This document shows positions 8,837 through 20,319 of a stretch of 64,000 nt of DNA, one piece after another. The notes below the pieces were generated by a model. The model was not told where the DNA came from. It made no database searches and saw nothing but the letters and a program-made list of their open reading frames with translations. Each line of letters begins with the position of its first letter. The stretch's first letter is position 1. The position numbers and the translations under genes are program-made. The DNA comes from Jannaschia sp. CCS1 (lineage in GTDB: Bacteria > Pseudomonadota > Alphaproteobacteria > Rhodobacterales > Rhodobacteraceae). The DNA is taken from assembly GCF_000013565.1 (NCBI RefSeq), contig NC_007802.1, forward strand, positions 186,001-250,000. The letters run 5' to 3'.

Positions 8837-9741
8837 TGGCTCGTGGCACAGAGAAACGTGGACTTGGACGAGGGCTGTCGGCCCTTATGGCGGATATCGA
8901 ACCAACAGCCTCAACACATCCTGACGATGCGCAAACATCTGCCACAACGTCTCGTGGCAACCGGTTTATCCCGGTTGAACAGATTGTCCCAAACCCGGAT
9001 CAACCCCGGCGACAGTTTTCACAAGATAGCCTGAATGAGTTGGCGGCGTCCATCCGGGAAAAGGGCGTCATTCAACCTCTTATTCTACGTCCTGATCCTA
9101 AGGATCAGCAGCGGTTCCAGATCGTTGCCGGGGAACGGCGGTGGCGCGCCGCACAGATCGCCCAATTGCATGAACTGCCAGCTATTGTTCGGGAGTTCAA
9201 CGACACCGAAGTTCTCGAAGTTGCGATCATCGAGAATATCCAACGCGCTGATCTTAACCCTGTGGAGGAGGCACAAGGCTACCGTCAGCTGATGGAGAAA
9301 TTCGGACACACCCAAGATCAACTCGCAACTGCAATGGGCAAAAGCCGCAGCCATCTGGCCAACACGATGCGGCTTCTGCAGCTTCCTGACGAAATTCTGA
9401 CGTTCGTGCAAGACGGGAAGCTCTCCGCGGGTCATGCGCGCGCGCTGATCACTGCCGAAGACCCCCTTGGGCTTGCGCTGCGGGCTGTTAAAGAGGGTCT
9501 GTCGGTACGGGAGGTCGAAAGGGCCGCGAAATCCACCAAGAACACTCGCAAGAACAAGGCACAATCCAAATCGTCAAACAAAGACGCAGACACGCGAATT
9601 ATTGAAAGTGATCTGTCTCGCATCCTAGGCATGAGCGTGGTTATTGATCATGACACTGATGCTGGTGGAGGTAAATTATCTATTAAATACAAAGATTTGG
9701 CGCAACTCGACGACCTGCTTCGACTACTGAACACAAACTGA
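8836..9741 (+). CDS. parB: Chromosome partitioning protein ParB (CTPase clamp)
   Basis: ParB loads at parS, binds CTP and spreads as a sliding clamp. The 301-residue protein starts MARGTEKRGLGRGLSALMAD, the usual ParA-interacting N-terminus. It carries the CTP-binding GERRWRAAQIA motif and the preceding NPDQPRR. A helix-turn-helix segment (LATAMGKSRSHLANTMRLL) and a C-terminal dimerisation domain follow. A TTG 3 bases earlier is possible, but the ATG at 8836 overlaps the parA stop and is preferred. The gene ends 3 bases from the convergent hemW stop, inside a short inverted repeat. Confidence 0.96.
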   Translation: MARGTEKRGLGRGLSALMADIEPTASTHPDDAQTSATTSRGNRFIPVEQIVPNPDQPRRQFSQDSLNELAASIREKGVIQPLILRPDPKDQQRFQIVAGERRWRAAQIAQLHELPAIVREFNDTEVLEVAIIENIQRADLNPVEEAQGYRQLMEKFGHTQDQLATAMGKSRSHLANTMRLLQLPDEILTFVQDGKLSAGHARALITAEDPLGLALRAVKEGLSVREVERAAKSTKNTRKNKAQSKSSNKDADTRIIESDLSRILGMSVVIDHDTDAGGGKLSIKYKDLAQLDDLLRLLNTN

Positions 9742-9761
9742 GATCTAAGCTAAAAGATCTC
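9740..9761. terminator. Inverted repeat between convergent parB and hemW, possible bidirectional terminator
   Basis: The arms GAGATCT (9740-9746) and AGATCTC (9755-9761) surround an 8-base loop and overlap the stop codons of both convergent genes. There is no clear T-run, so termination efficiency is uncertain. Confidence 0.35.
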
Positions 9762-10902
9762 TCAGAATTCCGTTCAGCACCGGTCGCCCACATGCGGTTG
9801 CTTTGATCCTTTCAGGCGTGCTCTCGATCAAGCCAAGATCAACCAGGTCGCGTATCTTGACCGGGTCAAGCGGTTGGCCGTTCAGGGCTTCATACCGCGC
9901 GGGATCAGACCCTTCCGTCAAGCGCAGCGACATCATCAGATACTCTTCCGCTTGTTCGCGGGCTGACAGGGCCGTGCGATCACTCTCTCCGGACCCACTT
10001 TTTCCCACAGCATCCAACCACGCCTGCGGTTGCAGGTAGGTTTCTGTCCCATAGCGACGTCCAGCCAAGGTCACGCGACCATGGGCTCCGGGCCCAATCC
10101 CAGCGTAATCTCCTGCGTGCCAGTACACCAGATTATGTCGAGACTGCGCAAAATCCGCTGCGTGATTTGAAACCTCGTAAGCCGGAAGTCCCGCGGCTCC
10201 GCATAGGTCCTGGGTCAGGTCATACATATCGGCACTCAAGTCTTCTTCGGGCAGGCCTCGTAAACCGCCCTTCGCGTGACGCGTACCGAATGCCGTGCCC
10301 GGCTCTATCGTCAGCTGGTAAAGGGACAGGTGGTCGGCCGCCAAATTCAATGCCTGTGTCAATTCTGTGCGCCAGGCCGCAAGACTTTGATCCTGGCGCG
10401 CATAAATCAGGTCAAAACTCATCCGCTCGAAATGAGCCCGCGCGACATCAATCGCTGCATAGGCCTCTTTGACCGAATGAAGCCGCCCAAGCCGTTTCAG
10501 ATCGACATCATCCAGGGCTTGCACCCCAACGGAAACGCGGTTCACGCCTGCGTCCTTGTACCCTGCAAAGCGACCGGCTTCGACGGACGATGGATTTGCT
10601 TCAAGTGTCACTTCAAGATCATTGGACACGGGCCAAAGCCGCCGCACAGCCTCGATAATTGATGCCACGCTATCCGGTGCCATCAGGGACGGTGTCCCAC
10701 CTCCAAAAAAGACACTGCCAAGGGTTCGGTTCGGCAGTTCAGCCGCCACCCTGTCCAGCTCACTCAAATAGGCCTTCAACCATGCACCCTGATCTATCCG
10801 CGCAGAGACATGGCTGTTGAAGTCACAATATGGGCACTTCGCCTCGCAAAACGGCCAATGGACGTAGAGGCCGAAGCCGCCCGCTTGCCAGTCAGCCGTC
10901 AC
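9745..10902 (-). CDS. hemW: HemW-like radical SAM protein (heme chaperone; formerly HemN-like)
   Basis: The 385-residue protein is a radical SAM enzyme. The iron-sulfur cluster motif C-x3-C-x2-C is at C19, C23 and C26 (CEAKCPYC), followed by FGGGTPSL and the HemN-like C-terminal region. HemW proteins lack true coproporphyrinogen oxidase activity and are regarded as heme chaperones. This copy sits next to rdgB, the usual neighbour of hemW, and lacks the N-terminal extension of true HemN, so HemW is preferred. Its start overlaps the rdgB end by 11 bases in an rph-rdgB-hemW operon. Confidence 0.9.
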   Translation of the reverse strand: MTADWQAGGFGLYVHWPFCEAKCPYCDFNSHVSARIDQGAWLKAYLSELDRVAAELPNRTLGSVFFGGGTPSLMAPDSVASIIEAVRRLWPVSNDLEVTLEANPSSVEAGRFAGYKDAGVNRVSVGVQALDDVDLKRLGRLHSVKEAYAAIDVARAHFERMSFDLIYARQDQSLAAWRTELTQALNLAADHLSLYQLTIEPGTAFGTRHAKGGLRGLPEEDLSADMYDLTQDLCGAAGLPAYEVSNHAADFAQSRHNLVYWHAGDYAGIGPGAHGRVTLAGRRYGTETYLQPQAWLDAVGKSGSGESDRTALSAREQAEEYLMMSLRLTEGSDPARYEALNGQPLDPVKIRDLVDLGLIESTPERIKATACGRPVLNGILRDLLA

Positions 10903-11503
10903 TGAATATCTCTACCAACTGCTCGACCGCGCGGGCCCGATGGCTGATCTTGTTCTTCTCCCACCGATCCATTTCACCAAACGTCAGGTCATAGCCGTTG
11001 GGTTGGAAAACTGGATCATACCCATGACCCTGTTCGCCTCGCATGGGCCAGACCACCTGGCCTTCCATGACACCAGGAAACACTTCATCGTGGCCATCGG
11101 GCCATGCCAGCACAAGCGTACAGCAAAACCGAGCCGTTCGCGGGTGGGACGCTCCAACAGCTTCCAACTCACGATGGGCCCGCTCCATCGCCATAACAAA
11201 ATCCCGTCCATCAGGTGTTTCGGCCCAATCCGCTGTGTAGACCCCCGGCGCGCCGCCCAAAGCATCGATCTCGATCCCGCTATCATCACTCAGCGCGGGC
11301 AATCCTGTTGCCTTCGCCGCCGCATGTGCTTTGATCCGGGCATTACCGACGAATGTGGTTTCGGTTTCATCGGGCTCAGGCAAGTCATGGTCGGCGGCAC
11401 CGGAGACGCGGATCCCAAACGGCTGCAAAAGATGCCGCATCTCGTCCAGCTTGCCCTGATTGTGGGTCGCGATCAGAAGTTGGTCCCCGGTAAAGCGTCG
11501 CAT
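10892..11503 (-). CDS. rdgB: XTP/dITP diphosphatase (RdgB/HAM1 family)
   Basis: RdgB hydrolyses dITP, XTP and dXTP to monophosphates, keeping deaminated purines out of DNA and RNA. The 203-residue protein has the N-terminal ATHNQGKLDEM substrate-binding segment (residues 12-22) and the metal-binding SDDSG at 72-76. The C-terminal HRARA (SHRARAVEQL) is also present. Its ATG overlaps the last base of the rph stop. It is the middle gene of the rph-rdgB-hemW operon, joining RNA processing and nucleotide-pool cleaning. Confidence 0.95.
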   Translation of the reverse strand: MRRFTGDQLLIATHNQGKLDEMRHLLQPFGIRVSGAADHDLPEPDETETTFVGNARIKAHAAAKATGLPALSDDSGIEIDALGGAPGVYTADWAETPDGRDFVMAMERAHRELEAVGASHPRTARFCCTLVLAWPDGHDEVFPGVMEGQVVWPMRGEQGHGYDPVFQPNGYDLTFGEMDRWEKNKISHRARAVEQLVEIFSDG

Positions 11504-12216
11504 CAGGCGGTTGCCGCGGCCTGCGCCTGAACCAGTTCTGCCACACCCTTTTCGGCCAGGCTGTAAAGTTCGTTGAACTCATCCCGGGAGAACGTCGCCC
11601 CCTCCGCGCTGGCTTGCAACTCGACGACCTGACCGGCACCCGTCATGATGAAGTTTCCGTCTGTCCCCGCCTCGGAATCCTCAGGGTAATCCAGGTCCAG
11701 GACAGGTTGGCCAGCATAAATCCCGCAAGACACAGCGGCGATATGGTCGACGATCGGGTCGGTCACGATTTCACCGGATTTCAGCAATTTATTCACAGCC
11801 AAACGCAGCGCGACCCAACCGCCGGTGATCGACGCGCACCGGGTCCCGCCATCGGCCTGGATTACATCGCAATCCACGGTGATTTGACGCTCCCCAAGGG
11901 CAGATCGATCAATTCCAGCGCGCAGACTCCGGCCAATCAGCCGTTGGATCTCCTGCGTTCGACCTGATTGCTTGCCCGCTGCCGCCTCGCGACGCATGCG
12001 TGTGTGTGTGGCGCGGGGCAGCATTCCATATTCTGCCGTCACCCAACCGAGGCCCGAATTCTTCAGAAACGGCGGCACACGCGCCTCCAAAGTCGCGGTG
12101 CACAGAACGTGCGTATCACCGCAACGGATCATGCAAGATCCCTCTGCATGGCGCGTCACATCTGTTTCAATGGAAATAGCGCGCATTTCGTCTAGGTTTC
12201 GGCCGGAAGGACGCAT
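11503..12216 (-). CDS. rph: Ribonuclease PH
   Basis: RNase PH is a phosphorolytic 3'-5' exoribonuclease that trims tRNA precursors. The 237-residue protein starts [12 protein letters not shown] and contains the [10 protein letters not shown] strand and [21 protein letters not shown] and the [13 protein letters not shown] phosphate-binding segment follow. A longer in-frame version to 12351 adds 45 unrelated residues. It is rejected because the ATG at 12216 has a CTCCT-complement Shine-Dalgarno (AGGAG at 12222-12226 on the minus strand) and matches the family start. It is divergent from hrcA. Confidence 0.95.
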   Translation of the reverse strand: MRPSGRNLDEMRAISIETDVTRHAEGSCMIRCGDTHVLCTATLEARVPPFLKNSGLGWVTAEYGMLPRATHTRMRREAAAGKQSGRTQEIQRLIGRSLRAGIDRSALGERQITVDCDVIQADGGTRCASITGGWVALRLAVNKLLKSGEIVTDPIVDHIAAVSCGIYAGQPVLDLDYPEDSEAGTDGNFIMTGAGQVVELQASAEGATFSRDEFNELYSLAEKGVAELVQAQAAATA

Positions 12217-12316
12217 AAATATCTCCTGATACATGCTGAGTTTGGTGCAGTCGGGATAGTCCGGCGCGCCCGCATTCTGCAACCCCGAACGCTGCGAAAC
12301 CTGACTGTAGATTGAC

Positions 12317-13381
12317 ATGACGGACCAAGGCAAAATCCTGGACGATCTCAATGACCGCTCGCGAGAGGTCTTTCGCCGTGTGGTTGAAGGGTATCTGGAG
12401 ACCGGTGCGCCCGTCGGATCGAGAACGTTGACGCGGACATTGTCCGAGAATGTCTCTGCCGCGACGGTTCGGAATACGATGCAGGACCTGGAGCATATGG
12501 GCCTTCTGGATAGCCCTCATTCTTCCGCGGGTCGCATGCCAACGCAACAGGGTCTGCGCATGTTCGTCGATGGGTTTCTTGAGGTTGGTGATCTGTCCCG
12601 CGACGATAAGCGAGCGCTCGACGACACAATGGGCGACAATGCGACAGACGTCTCTGGCCTGCTGGACAGGGTCGGTTCTGCTCTCTCTTCCGCGACCCAT
12701 GGGGCAAGTCTTGTCCTGACCCCAAAGCATGAAGCGCCGATCCAACATATCGAGTTTGTGACGCTGTCGGCGACGCAATGCCTTGTGGTTCTCGTCTTCT
12801 CCGACGGCCATGTGGAGAATCGTTTGTTCACCCCACCCGCTGGCATGACGCAAAGCGCGATGCGGGAGGCCGCGAATTTCCTGAATGCGCGGATCGAAGG
12901 GCAGACTGTCAGCACAATCCGGGCGCAGCTGGAGGTCGATATCGAAACCCGCAGGCGCGAGATTGATGACCTGGCCTCGGGTCTGATCGATTCGGGCCTC
13001 GCCGTTTGGGATGGAACCGGCGATAACACGGCGCGGTTGATTGTGCGGGGGCGGTCGAATCTCCTCTCTGACAGTCAGGAATCCGAGGATCTCGATCGTA
13101 TTCGACAGCTTTTCGACGATCTCGAACGCAAGCGTGACATCACCGAATTCCTTGAACTGACGGAAGATGGCGACGGTGTGCGCATTTTCATTGGCTCAGA
13201 GAACAAGTTGTTCTCACTTTCGGGTTCCTCTCTGGTGGTGTCTCCCTATATGAACTCTGATCGAAAGATCGTCGGAGCGGTCGGGGTCATTGGTCCCACC
13301 CGTCTGAACTACGGACGCATCGTTCCGATTGTGGATTACACGGCGCAGCTAGTTGGACGGCTGATTTCCGACCGGTCCTGA
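12317..13381 (+). CDS. hrcA: Heat-inducible transcription repressor HrcA
   Basis: HrcA represses chaperone operons by binding the CIRCE inverted repeat. The 354-residue protein starts [19 protein letters not shown] and has an N-terminal winged-helix ([28 protein letters not shown]). A GAF-like core and the C-terminal [21 protein letters not shown] dimer segment follow. grpE follows 18 bases downstream, the common hrcA-grpE arrangement. No CIRCE copy is recognisable in this window, including in front of dnaK, so its targets (typically groESL) are presumably elsewhere. Confidence 0.95.
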   Translation: MTDQGKILDDLNDRSREVFRRVVEGYLETGAPVGSRTLTRTLSENVSAATVRNTMQDLEHMGLLDSPHSSAGRMPTQQGLRMFVDGFLEVGDLSRDDKRALDDTMGDNATDVSGLLDRVGSALSSATHGASLVLTPKHEAPIQHIEFVTLSATQCLVVLVFSDGHVENRLFTPPAGMTQSAMREAANFLNARIEGQTVSTIRAQLEVDIETRRREIDDLASGLIDSGLAVWDGTGDNTARLIVRGRSNLLSDSQESEDLDRIRQLFDDLERKRDITEFLELTEDGDGVRIFIGSENKLFSLSGSSLVVSPYMNSDRKIVGAVGVIGPTRLNYGRIVPIVDYTAQLVGRLISDRS

Positions 13382-13399
13382 GAGGCCAAAGAGGGTATA

Positions 13400-13966
13400 A
13401 TGGGCGAGAGAGACGACGAATTTTATGAAGATCAGACGGCGGATGCTCAGGACAAGGCGGATGTTTCGCTTGCGCCAGAGGATATGTCTGGCACGGACGC
13501 TGTGATCGAGGCGCTTGAGGCGGAGCGGGATGAGCTGCGCGACCGGATGCTGCGCGCGATGGCCGAGGCTGAGAATATGCGCAAACGCGCTGACCGGGAC
13601 CGCCGCGAGGCAGAGCAATACGGCGGCTCCAAGCTGTCCCGCGATTTGCTGCCCGTCTACGACAACATGCGCCGCGCGTTAGATGCTGCGGATGACGCGA
13701 CCCGTGAAGCGGCCAGCGGTCTGGTCGAAGGCGTGGAACTGACGATGCGCGAGCTGATCAGCATTTTCGGCAAGCACGGCATCGTGCCCGTTGTCCCCGA
13801 AGTGGGCGAACGCTTTAATGCCCAAGAACATGAGGCGATGTTTGAAGCGCCCGTTCCCGGCACCAAAGCGGGCGATATCATTCAGGTGATGTCCGAAGGA
13901 TTCCTGCTGCACGATCGCCTTTTGCGTCCCGCGCAGGTCGGTGTTTCGTCGACGCCAGCTAGCTAA
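13400..13966 (+). CDS. grpE: Nucleotide exchange factor GrpE
   Basis: GrpE releases ADP from DnaK in the Hsp70 cycle. The 188-residue protein has an acidic N-terminus and a long charged coiled coil ([38 protein letters not shown]). The C-terminal beta domain includes the family motif [10 protein letters not shown]. It follows hrcA by 18 bases in the same direction. Its stop codon region overlaps the 3' end of convergent mutS by 8 bases, so the two messages share a short complementary tail. Confidence 0.95.
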   Translation: MGERDDEFYEDQTADAQDKADVSLAPEDMSGTDAVIEALEAERDELRDRMLRAMAEAENMRKRADRDRREAEQYGGSKLSRDLLPVYDNMRRALDAADDATREAASGLVEGVELTMRELISIFGKHGIVPVVPEVGERFNAQEHEAMFEAPVPGTKAGDIIQVMSEGFLLHDRLLRPAQVGVSSTPAS

Positions 13967-16592
13967 GCTCAGCCTTCAATTCATAGAGCAAATTCAGTGC
14001 CTCGCGCGCCGTCATCTCATCGGGATGTACGGCGCGGAGTTTCTCTTCGACCAAAGACGGCGCCGATGGGGCGGGCGCTGGCGCGGGCATCATGGCGAAC
14101 AGAGGCAAGTCGTCGATAACAGCCTTGCGTTCGCCGCCCTCCCGTTCGCCTTTCTCCAACGCATCCAACACGACCTGCGCCCGTGCGATGACAGCGTCTG
14201 GCAGCCCCGCGAGTTTTGCGACCTGCACGCCATAAGACCTGTCCGCGGCCCCCTCGCGGACTTCGTGGAGGAAGATCACCTCCCCCTCCCATTCTTTCAC
14301 GGCCACAGTCGCGTTGGTCAGCCCGTCCAGCTTGGACGCAAGAGACGTCATTTCATGGTAGTGCGTCGCAAAAAGCGCGCGGCACTGGTTGGTCTCATGC
14401 AGGTGTTCCAACGTCGCCCAGGCAATTGACAGGCCATCATAAGTCGCCGTCCCCCGCCCGATCTCATCAAGGATCACCAAAGCACGGTCGTCGGCTTGGT
14501 TCAGGATCGTCGCCGTTTCCACCATCTCGACCATGAAGGTTGATCGGCCCCGCGCCAAATCGTCTGAGGCTCCGACGCGGCTGAACACCTGGCTTACAAG
14601 CCCGATCTTCGCGCATTTCGCAGGCACGAAACTACCGGTTTGAGCCATAATCACCAGAAGAGCGTTCTGACGAAGATACGTCGATTTACCCGCCATGTTT
14701 GGCCCGGTGAGCAAGGTGATAGCGGCGCCACCCTCGGCGCTCAGGTCACAATCGTTGGCGACAAATGACGTGCCGTCCTTGGCCAATGCGGCCTCCACCA
14801 CCGGATGACGTGCCCCTTCAATCATGAACGCACGATCCTCGGTCATCTCGGGTTGCGTCCAGTCCCCTTCCCGTGCACGCCGGGCCAGCGCAGCCGATAG
14901 ATCCAACTCTGCCAACCCGCGAGCGGCCTGGCCGATCTGATCCTGACAATTCAAAATCGCGTCGCGCAGGGATTGGAACAGCACCCGCTCGATTTCCAAC
15001 GCCCGATTTCCGGCGTTCAGGATTTTGGTCTCTAACTCGGAAAGCTCCACCGTTGTAAACCGCACTTGGTTGGCGGTGGTCTGGCGGTGAATGAACCGTT
15101 CCGACAGCGGTGGGTTCAACATCTTTTCGGCGTGGGTGGCAGTGGTTTCAATGAAATACCCCAACACATTGTTGTGCTTGATCTTCAGGGCGTTCACTCC
15201 AGTCGCCTCAACATAGTCCGCCTGCATCGTGGCGATCACGCTGCGCCCTTCATCCCGTAGGGTACGCGCCTCGTCCAATTCGGCGTGGTAACCGGGCGCG
15301 ATCAAACCTCCGTCACGGAGTTGAACTGGGGGTTCTGCCACCAGCGCCTCGTCGAGAAGGGCGGAAAGCTCATCGTGCCCCTGAAGATCCTGCACGGCAC
15401 CTTCAAGAAGGGGCGGCAAGTCCACGATCTTTAATTTGTCAGACAGTCGGGCAGCACCAGACAATCCGTCACGGATGGCCGACAAATCCCGTGGCCCGCC
15501 GCGATCCAAGGCCAGACGCGATAGAGCGCGATCCAGGTCAGGGATACGGCGAAGTTCAGCCTCCAGATCGTCCCTAATCAGCGTGTCAGAGAAAAAAAAT
15601 GAAACGCTTTCATGGCGCGCCCGAATGACGTCAAGGTCCGTGGATGGACCCGTCAGGCGCCTTTGCAGCAAGCGCGCACCACCCGCAGTTTGTGTCCGAT
15701 CCAGCACCGACAGTAGTGAATTGGCCCGCCCGCCAGATAGCGCTTGGGTCAGCTCCAGATTGCGTCGGGTGGCGGTATCAAGCTGTAGCAGACGATCCGC
15801 CGATTGCTGTCGCGGTGCACGAAGCAGCGGCAGTGCGCCTTTCTGGGTCAATTCCAGATAGTCGATCAGCGCACCCATGGCGGACACCTCGGCGCGGGCG
15901 AAGTTCCCGAACCCCTCCAAGGTGCTGACGCTGAACAAACCCGCCAGCCGCTGTTCCGCAGAGGCGCTGTCGAAAGAGCCGGGTGATAATGGCGTCACGG
16001 CCGCGCCCAACTCGATGATCGCGTCCTGGCGTGCGATATCCAATCCGTCGGACACAAGCACTTCCTTTGGCGACAACCGCGCCAATTCCGGCCCCAAACG
16101 CACCGCCGGACAGCGCATCACGCGGAAGTCTCCGGTGGAGATATCGCACCACGCCAACGCGCCTTCGCCGCGAACGTCGGCGTAAGATGCGAGGTAATTG
16201 TGCCGCCGCGCCTCAAGCAATGTGTCTTCGGTCAGCGTGCCGGGTGTCACCAGCCGCACGACCTCCCGCCGCACCACGGCCTTGGACCCACCGCGTTTCT
16301 TTGCGGTCGCGGGGTCCTCCATCTGTTCGCAAATACCGACACGAAAGCCCTTGCGGATCAGCGTCAGTAGATAGCTCTCCGCTGAATGGGCAGGCACGCC
16401 ACACATGGCGATATCTTCGCCGTTGTGCTTGCCGCGCTTGGTTAACGCGATGTCCAACGCCTCGGCCGCCGCGACGGCATCATCAAAGAACATCTCGTAG
16501 AAGTCGCCCATCCGGTAGAACAGCAGTGCATCGGGATGTGCTGCCTTGATCTCCAGATATTGCGCCATCATCGGCGTCACTTGCGCGTTCAT
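13959..16592 (-). CDS. mutS: DNA mismatch repair ATPase MutS
   Basis: MutS recognises mispairs and recruits MutL. From [16 protein letters not shown] the protein has 877 residues. The mismatch-reading F-x-E is F31-Y-E33 in GDFYEMF. The C-terminal ATPase has [13 protein letters not shown], the Walker [16 protein letters not shown] and ATHYHEM. An in-frame extension of 53 residues to 16751 is rejected, since it would overlap divergent maeB and has no family match. It converges on grpE with an 8-base overlap. Confidence 0.97.
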   Translation of the reverse strand: MNAQVTPMMAQYLEIKAAHPDALLFYRMGDFYEMFFDDAVAAAEALDIALTKRGKHNGEDIAMCGVPAHSAESYLLTLIRKGFRVGICEQMEDPATAKKRGGSKAVVRREVVRLVTPGTLTEDTLLEARRHNYLASYADVRGEGALAWCDISTGDFRVMRCPAVRLGPELARLSPKEVLVSDGLDIARQDAIIELGAAVTPLSPGSFDSASAEQRLAGLFSVSTLEGFGNFARAEVSAMGALIDYLELTQKGALPLLRAPRQQSADRLLQLDTATRRNLELTQALSGGRANSLLSVLDRTQTAGGARLLQRRLTGPSTDLDVIRARHESVSFFFSDTLIRDDLEAELRRIPDLDRALSRLALDRGGPRDLSAIRDGLSGAARLSDKLKIVDLPPLLEGAVQDLQGHDELSALLDEALVAEPPVQLRDGGLIAPGYHAELDEARTLRDEGRSVIATMQADYVEATGVNALKIKHNNVLGYFIETTATHAEKMLNPPLSERFIHRQTTANQVRFTTVELSELETKILNAGNRALEIERVLFQSLRDAILNCQDQIGQAARGLAELDLSAALARRAREGDWTQPEMTEDRAFMIEGARHPVVEAALAKDGTSFVANDCDLSAEGGAAITLLTGPNMAGKSTYLRQNALLVIMAQTGSFVPAKCAKIGLVSQVFSRVGASDDLARGRSTFMVEMVETATILNQADDRALVILDEIGRGTATYDGLSIAWATLEHLHETNQCRALFATHYHEMTSLASKLDGLTNATVAVKEWEGEVIFLHEVREGAADRSYGVQVAKLAGLPDAVIARAQVVLDALEKGEREGGERKAVIDDLPLFAMMPAPAPAPSAPSLVEEKLRAVHPDEMTAREALNLLYELKAELS

Positions 16593-16703
16593 TGCCAAAT
16601 CCCCCACGGGCGAATCTATACGAAGCGAAGCCCAAGTTTGAAGCGCAATCGGTTGCTCCTTCTCCTCCGGCACGGTTAAGTCGTTCCGTTCAGGGAGGAC
16701 CCA

Positions 16704-18968
16704 ATGGCCGACAAACAAAAGATCACCCGCGAAGAGGCATTGGCCTACCATCTGGACCCGCGCCCGGGGAAGATCGATATCAACGCTTCCACCGCGATGG
16801 CGACACAGCGCGATCTGTCACTGGCCTATTCGCCGGGCGTAGCCGTGCCGTGTGAGGTGATCGCCGATAATCCCGAAACGGCCTACGATTACACGACGAA
16901 GGGCAACATGGTTGCCGTAATTTCCAATGGTACAGCGGTTCTGGGCCTTGGAAACCTTGGCGCGTTGGCGTCTAAGCCAGTGATGGAGGGGAAGGCGGTG
17001 TTGTTCAAACGCTTCGCCGATGTGAACTCCATCGATATCGAGTTGGACACGGAAGACGTCGACGAATTCGTTAACGCCGTGAAGCTGATGGGGCCGTCCT
17101 TCGGCGGCATTAACCTTGAAGACATCAAAGCGCCCGAGTGCTTCATGATTGAACAGCAGCTCAAGGAGCTGATGGATATCCCGGTTTTCCACGACGATCA
17201 GCACGGCACAGCCGTGATCTGCGCTGCCGGTTTGATCAATGCGCTGCATATCAGCGGCAAGAAGATTGAGGATTGCCGGATTGTGCTGAACGGGGCGGGC
17301 GCGGCTGGGATTGCTTGTATCGAATTGCTGAAATCCATGGGCGCACGCCATGAAAATTGCATTGTTTGCGATACAAAGGGCGTGATTTACCAAGGTCGAA
17401 CCGAAGGCATGAACCAGTGGAAATCGGCCCATGCGGTCTCTACCAAGTTGCGGAGCCTGGAAGAGGCGATGGACGGCGCGGACGTTTTCCTGGGCGTTTC
17501 CGTCAAAGGGGCTGTCACGCCCGAGATGGTGAAATCCATGAACGATAACCCGGTGATTTTCGCCATGGCTAACCCCGATCCCGAGATCACGCCGGAGGAG
17601 GCCCACGCCGTGCGTGCCGATGCGATCGTGGCGACAGGCCGGTCGGATTATCCCAATCAAGTCAATAACGTACTCGGCTTTCCGTATCTGTTCCGTGGTG
17701 CCCTCGATGTCCATGCGCGCGCGATCAATGATGAGATGAAAATCGCCTGCGCGAAGGCTTTGGCGGAACTGGCGCGTGAAGATGTGCCCGATGAAGTCGC
17801 GATGGCGTACGGGCGGAAACTCAGTTTTGGGCGCGACTACATTATCCCCACGCCGTTCGACCCGCGGCTCATATACATGATCCCGCCGGCTGTTGCGCAA
17901 GCGGGCATGGATACGGGCGCGGCTCGGCGTCCGATTATTGATCTTGATGGATACGCGAAGGATTTGCAGGCGCGGATGGATCCGACGTCGTCGATCTTGC
18001 AGGGCGTCTATGCGCGGGCGCGCAACGCCCAGGCGCGGATGATCTTTGCGGAAGGGGATGACCCTCGCGTGCTGCGTGCCGCCGTCGCGTATCAACGCCA
18101 GGGCCTTGGGCGCGCGTTGGTGATCGGGCGCGATGCGGATGTCCGGGAAAAGCTCGACGCCGTTGGCCTTGGTGATGCGGCGCGAGAGCTGGATATCGTG
18201 AACGCCGCCAACACGCGGCATTTGGAAACGTACAAGGAATTTCTCTATACCCGCCTGCAACGCAAAGGCTTTGACCGGACTGATATTCACCGGCTTGCAG
18301 CGCGTGACAGGCATGTCTTCGCGTCGCTCATGTTGGCCCATGGGCACGGCGACGGGATGCTGACGGGGGCGACACGGAAGTCAGCGCAAGTGCTTGAGAT
18401 GGTGGGGAAAGTCTTTGATGCGCGGGCAGAAGACGGCGCCGTTGGTGTCACCGCGCTGCTGCATAAGGGACGGATCGTTTTGATCGGGGATACGCTGGTG
18501 CACGAATGGCCGTCGGACACGGATATGGCGCTGATTGCCGAGCGTGGGGCGCAGGTGGCGCGGGGGCTGGGGATTGAGCCTCGGGTTGCCTTTGTCAGCT
18601 TCTCAACCTTCGGCTATCCGGTGTCTGAGCGGGCCGAAAAGATGCACCGTGCCCCTGCCGTTCTTGACGCGAAGGGTGTGGATTTTGAGTACGATGGGGA
18701 AATGACCGTCGACGTCGCGTTGAACCCTGCGGTGATGGCGAACTACCCCTTCACCCGTCTGTCCGGACCCGCGAATGTGCTGGTTGTGCCCGCGCGCCAC
18801 TCCGCGTCGATCAGCGTGAAACTGATGCAGGAGATGGCGGGCGCGACGGTGATTGGGCCGATCTTGACGGGTCTTGATCGCCCGGTTCAAATCGCCTCCA
18901 CGGTCAGCACATCGAACGACATTCTGAACATGGCAGTGATGGCGGCTTGTGAGATTGGACGGACGTGA
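16704..18968 (+). CDS. maeB: NADP-dependent malic enzyme with C-terminal phosphotransacetylase-like domain
   Basis: The 754-residue protein decarboxylates malate to pyruvate with NAD(P)+. Residues 1-430 are the malic enzyme part, with [18 protein letters not shown] and the nucleotide-binding [16 protein letters not shown]. The C-terminal third resembles phosphate acetyltransferase ([40 protein letters not shown]), as in the large MaeB type, where it is thought to be regulatory rather than catalytic. The start at 16704 has a GGGAGGA Shine-Dalgarno just upstream. An imperfect 40-base repeat (18989-19028) lies 20 bases after the stop. Confidence 0.95.
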   Translation: MADKQKITREEALAYHLDPRPGKIDINASTAMATQRDLSLAYSPGVAVPCEVIADNPETAYDYTTKGNMVAVISNGTAVLGLGNLGALASKPVMEGKAVLFKRFADVNSIDIELDTEDVDEFVNAVKLMGPSFGGINLEDIKAPECFMIEQQLKELMDIPVFHDDQHGTAVICAAGLINALHISGKKIEDCRIVLNGAGAAGIACIELLKSMGARHENCIVCDTKGVIYQGRTEGMNQWKSAHAVSTKLRSLEEAMDGADVFLGVSVKGAVTPEMVKSMNDNPVIFAMANPDPEITPEEAHAVRADAIVATGRSDYPNQVNNVLGFPYLFRGALDVHARAINDEMKIACAKALAELAREDVPDEVAMAYGRKLSFGRDYIIPTPFDPRLIYMIPPAVAQAGMDTGAARRPIIDLDGYAKDLQARMDPTSSILQGVYARARNAQARMIFAEGDDPRVLRAAVAYQRQGLGRALVIGRDADVREKLDAVGLGDAARELDIVNAANTRHLETYKEFLYTRLQRKGFDRTDIHRLAARDRHVFASLMLAHGHGDGMLTGATRKSAQVLEMVGKVFDARAEDGAVGVTALLHKGRIVLIGDTLVHEWPSDTDMALIAERGAQVARGLGIEPRVAFVSFSTFGYPVSERAEKMHRAPAVLDAKGVDFEYDGEMTVDVALNPAVMANYPFTRLSGPANVLVVPARHSASISVKLMQEMAGATVIGPILTGLDRPVQIASTVSTSNDILNMAVMAACEIGRT

Positions 18969-18988
18969 GCAGGCCAAAACCTGGTGTA

Positions 18989-19028
18989 AAGAACCTGTCG
19001 TTATCCTGTCGTTTTTCCGTAACTACAC
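18989..19028. repeat. 40-base dispersed repeat, copy A (period-11 internal units)
   Basis: This copy matches 60167-60206 at 36 of 40 positions. Internally it reads as three successive 11-base units, CCTGTCGTTAT, CCTGTCGTTTT and TCCGTAACTAC. It lies between maeB and the dnaJ terminator. The function is unknown. The helical phasing suggests a protein-binding array or a spread intergenic element. Confidence 0.7.
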
Positions 19029-19058
19029 TTTGCCTTATGGGCCGAATTCTGTTCGCCA

Positions 19059-19097
19059 CAAAAAAACCGGCCCCCCGGGGTGATCCGAGGGCCGGTT
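19059..19097 (-). terminator. Rho-independent terminator of dnaKJ
   Basis: The arms AACCGGCCC (19065-19073) and GGGCCGGTT (19089-19097) form a GC-rich 9-base stem. On the minus strand the stem is followed by a run of T (A-run on the plus strand at 19059-19066). It lies 40 bases past the dnaJ stop, the correct place and direction for ending dnaKJ transcription. Confidence 0.8.
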
Positions 19098-19137
19098 ATA
19101 TGGCGGTTCAGTGGTGGGACATTTCCCGCCCTACGGA

Positions 19138-20295
19138 TCAGTCGCGGACCTTGTCCCAGAAGCTTTTGACTTTGTCGAAGAAGCCGGATGCGTTGGGGTT
19201 GTTGGTCTTTTTGCAACTCTCTTCAAACTGACGCAGCAGCTCGGCCTGGTCCCCAGTGAGGTTCACGGGCGTTTCCACCATCAACTCGATATACATCTCC
19301 CCCAAACCGGGGCCGCGAAGGGCGGGCATGCCTTTGCCACGCAGACGCATCTGGCGACCGGATTGCGACCCTTCGGGGACACGCACGCGGGACCGTCCGC
19401 CATCGATGCTGGGCACTTCGATCTCGCCCCCCAACGCGGCGGAGACCATGGAGACGGGGACGCGGCAGAAGAGATCCATGCCATCGCGCTGAAACAGGGC
19501 GTGGTCCTGGACCTCCACAAATATGTAGAGATCACCGGCCGGTCCGCCACGCAGACCCGCTTCGCCTTCGCCCGACAGCCGGATGCGCGTGCCGGTCTCA
19601 ACCCCCGCCGGGATATTGACGCTGAGCGCGCGATCCTTTTCCTGACGCCCGGCCCCGCCACACGTGCGGCACGGATTTTTGACGATCTGACCCATGCCGT
19701 TGCAGGTGGGACAGGTCCGTTCAACCGTGAAGAACCCCTGTTGAGCGCGCACCTTGCCCATGCCGGAACAGGTGGGGCAGCTGGTCGGCTCTGCGCCTGC
19801 TTCCGATCCGGTGCCGTCGCAGGAACTGCACGCGACCGAGGAAGGCACGGTGATCTGTTTGGACAGCCCGTTGTAGGCGTCTTCGAGAGTGATCGACAGG
19901 TTGTAGCGCAGGTCCGAGCCGCGCGTGGCCTGGGTTCGTGCGCCACCTGGACGGCCCCGTTGACCGCCCATGAAATCGCCAAAGAGGTCTTCGAACACGT
20001 CCGAGAACGCGGATGCGAAATCGCCCTGGCCCTGACCTCCGCCACCGCGTGGTCCACCTGCCATGCCACCATCAAAGGCCGCATGCCCAAAGCGGTCGTA
20101 GGCGGCTTTCTTGTCGGCGTCTTTCAGGACGTCGTAGGCCTCATTCGCTTCTTTGAACTGGGATTCGGCTTCTGGGTTATCGGCGTTGCGGTCGGGGTGA
20201 AGTTCTTTCGCCTTGGTGCGGAAGCCCTTCTTGATTTCATCGGCGCTCGCGCCTTTAGAGACGCCAAGCACCTCATAATAATCGCGTTTTGCCAT
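19138..20295 (-). CDS. dnaJ: Chaperone protein DnaJ (Hsp40)
   Basis: DnaJ delivers substrates to DnaK and stimulates its ATPase. The 385-residue protein starts [12 protein letters not shown] and has an N-terminal J domain with HPD at 33-35, then a Gly/Phe-rich linker. Four zinc-finger CxxCxGxG repeats follow ([32 protein letters not shown]), then the C-terminal substrate domains. An upstream in-frame codon (20316) adds only 7 residues and is not used. It is the second gene of dnaK-dnaJ, with a hairpin in the 70-base spacer. Confidence 0.97.
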   Translation of the reverse strand: MAKRDYYEVLGVSKGASADEIKKGFRTKAKELHPDRNADNPEAESQFKEANEAYDVLKDADKKAAYDRFGHAAFDGGMAGGPRGGGGQGQGDFASAFSDVFEDLFGDFMGGQRGRPGGARTQATRGSDLRYNLSITLEDAYNGLSKQITVPSSVACSSCDGTGSEAGAEPTSCPTCSGMGKVRAQQGFFTVERTCPTCNGMGQIVKNPCRTCGGAGRQEKDRALSVNIPAGVETGTRIRLSGEGEAGLRGGPAGDLYIFVEVQDHALFQRDGMDLFCRVPVSMVSAALGGEIEVPSIDGGRSRVRVPEGSQSGRQMRLRGKGMPALRGPGLGEMYIELMVETPVNLTGDQAELLRQFEESCKKTNNPNASGFFDKVKSFWDKVRD

Positions 20296-20319
20296 CTTTG
20301 TCCCTTTCGGAAACACATC

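Noticed and set aside
12217-12316. CIRCE element (HrcA operator) between rph and hrcA
   Set aside because: No TTAGCACTC / GAGTGCTAA arms or close variants are present here or upstream of dnaK.
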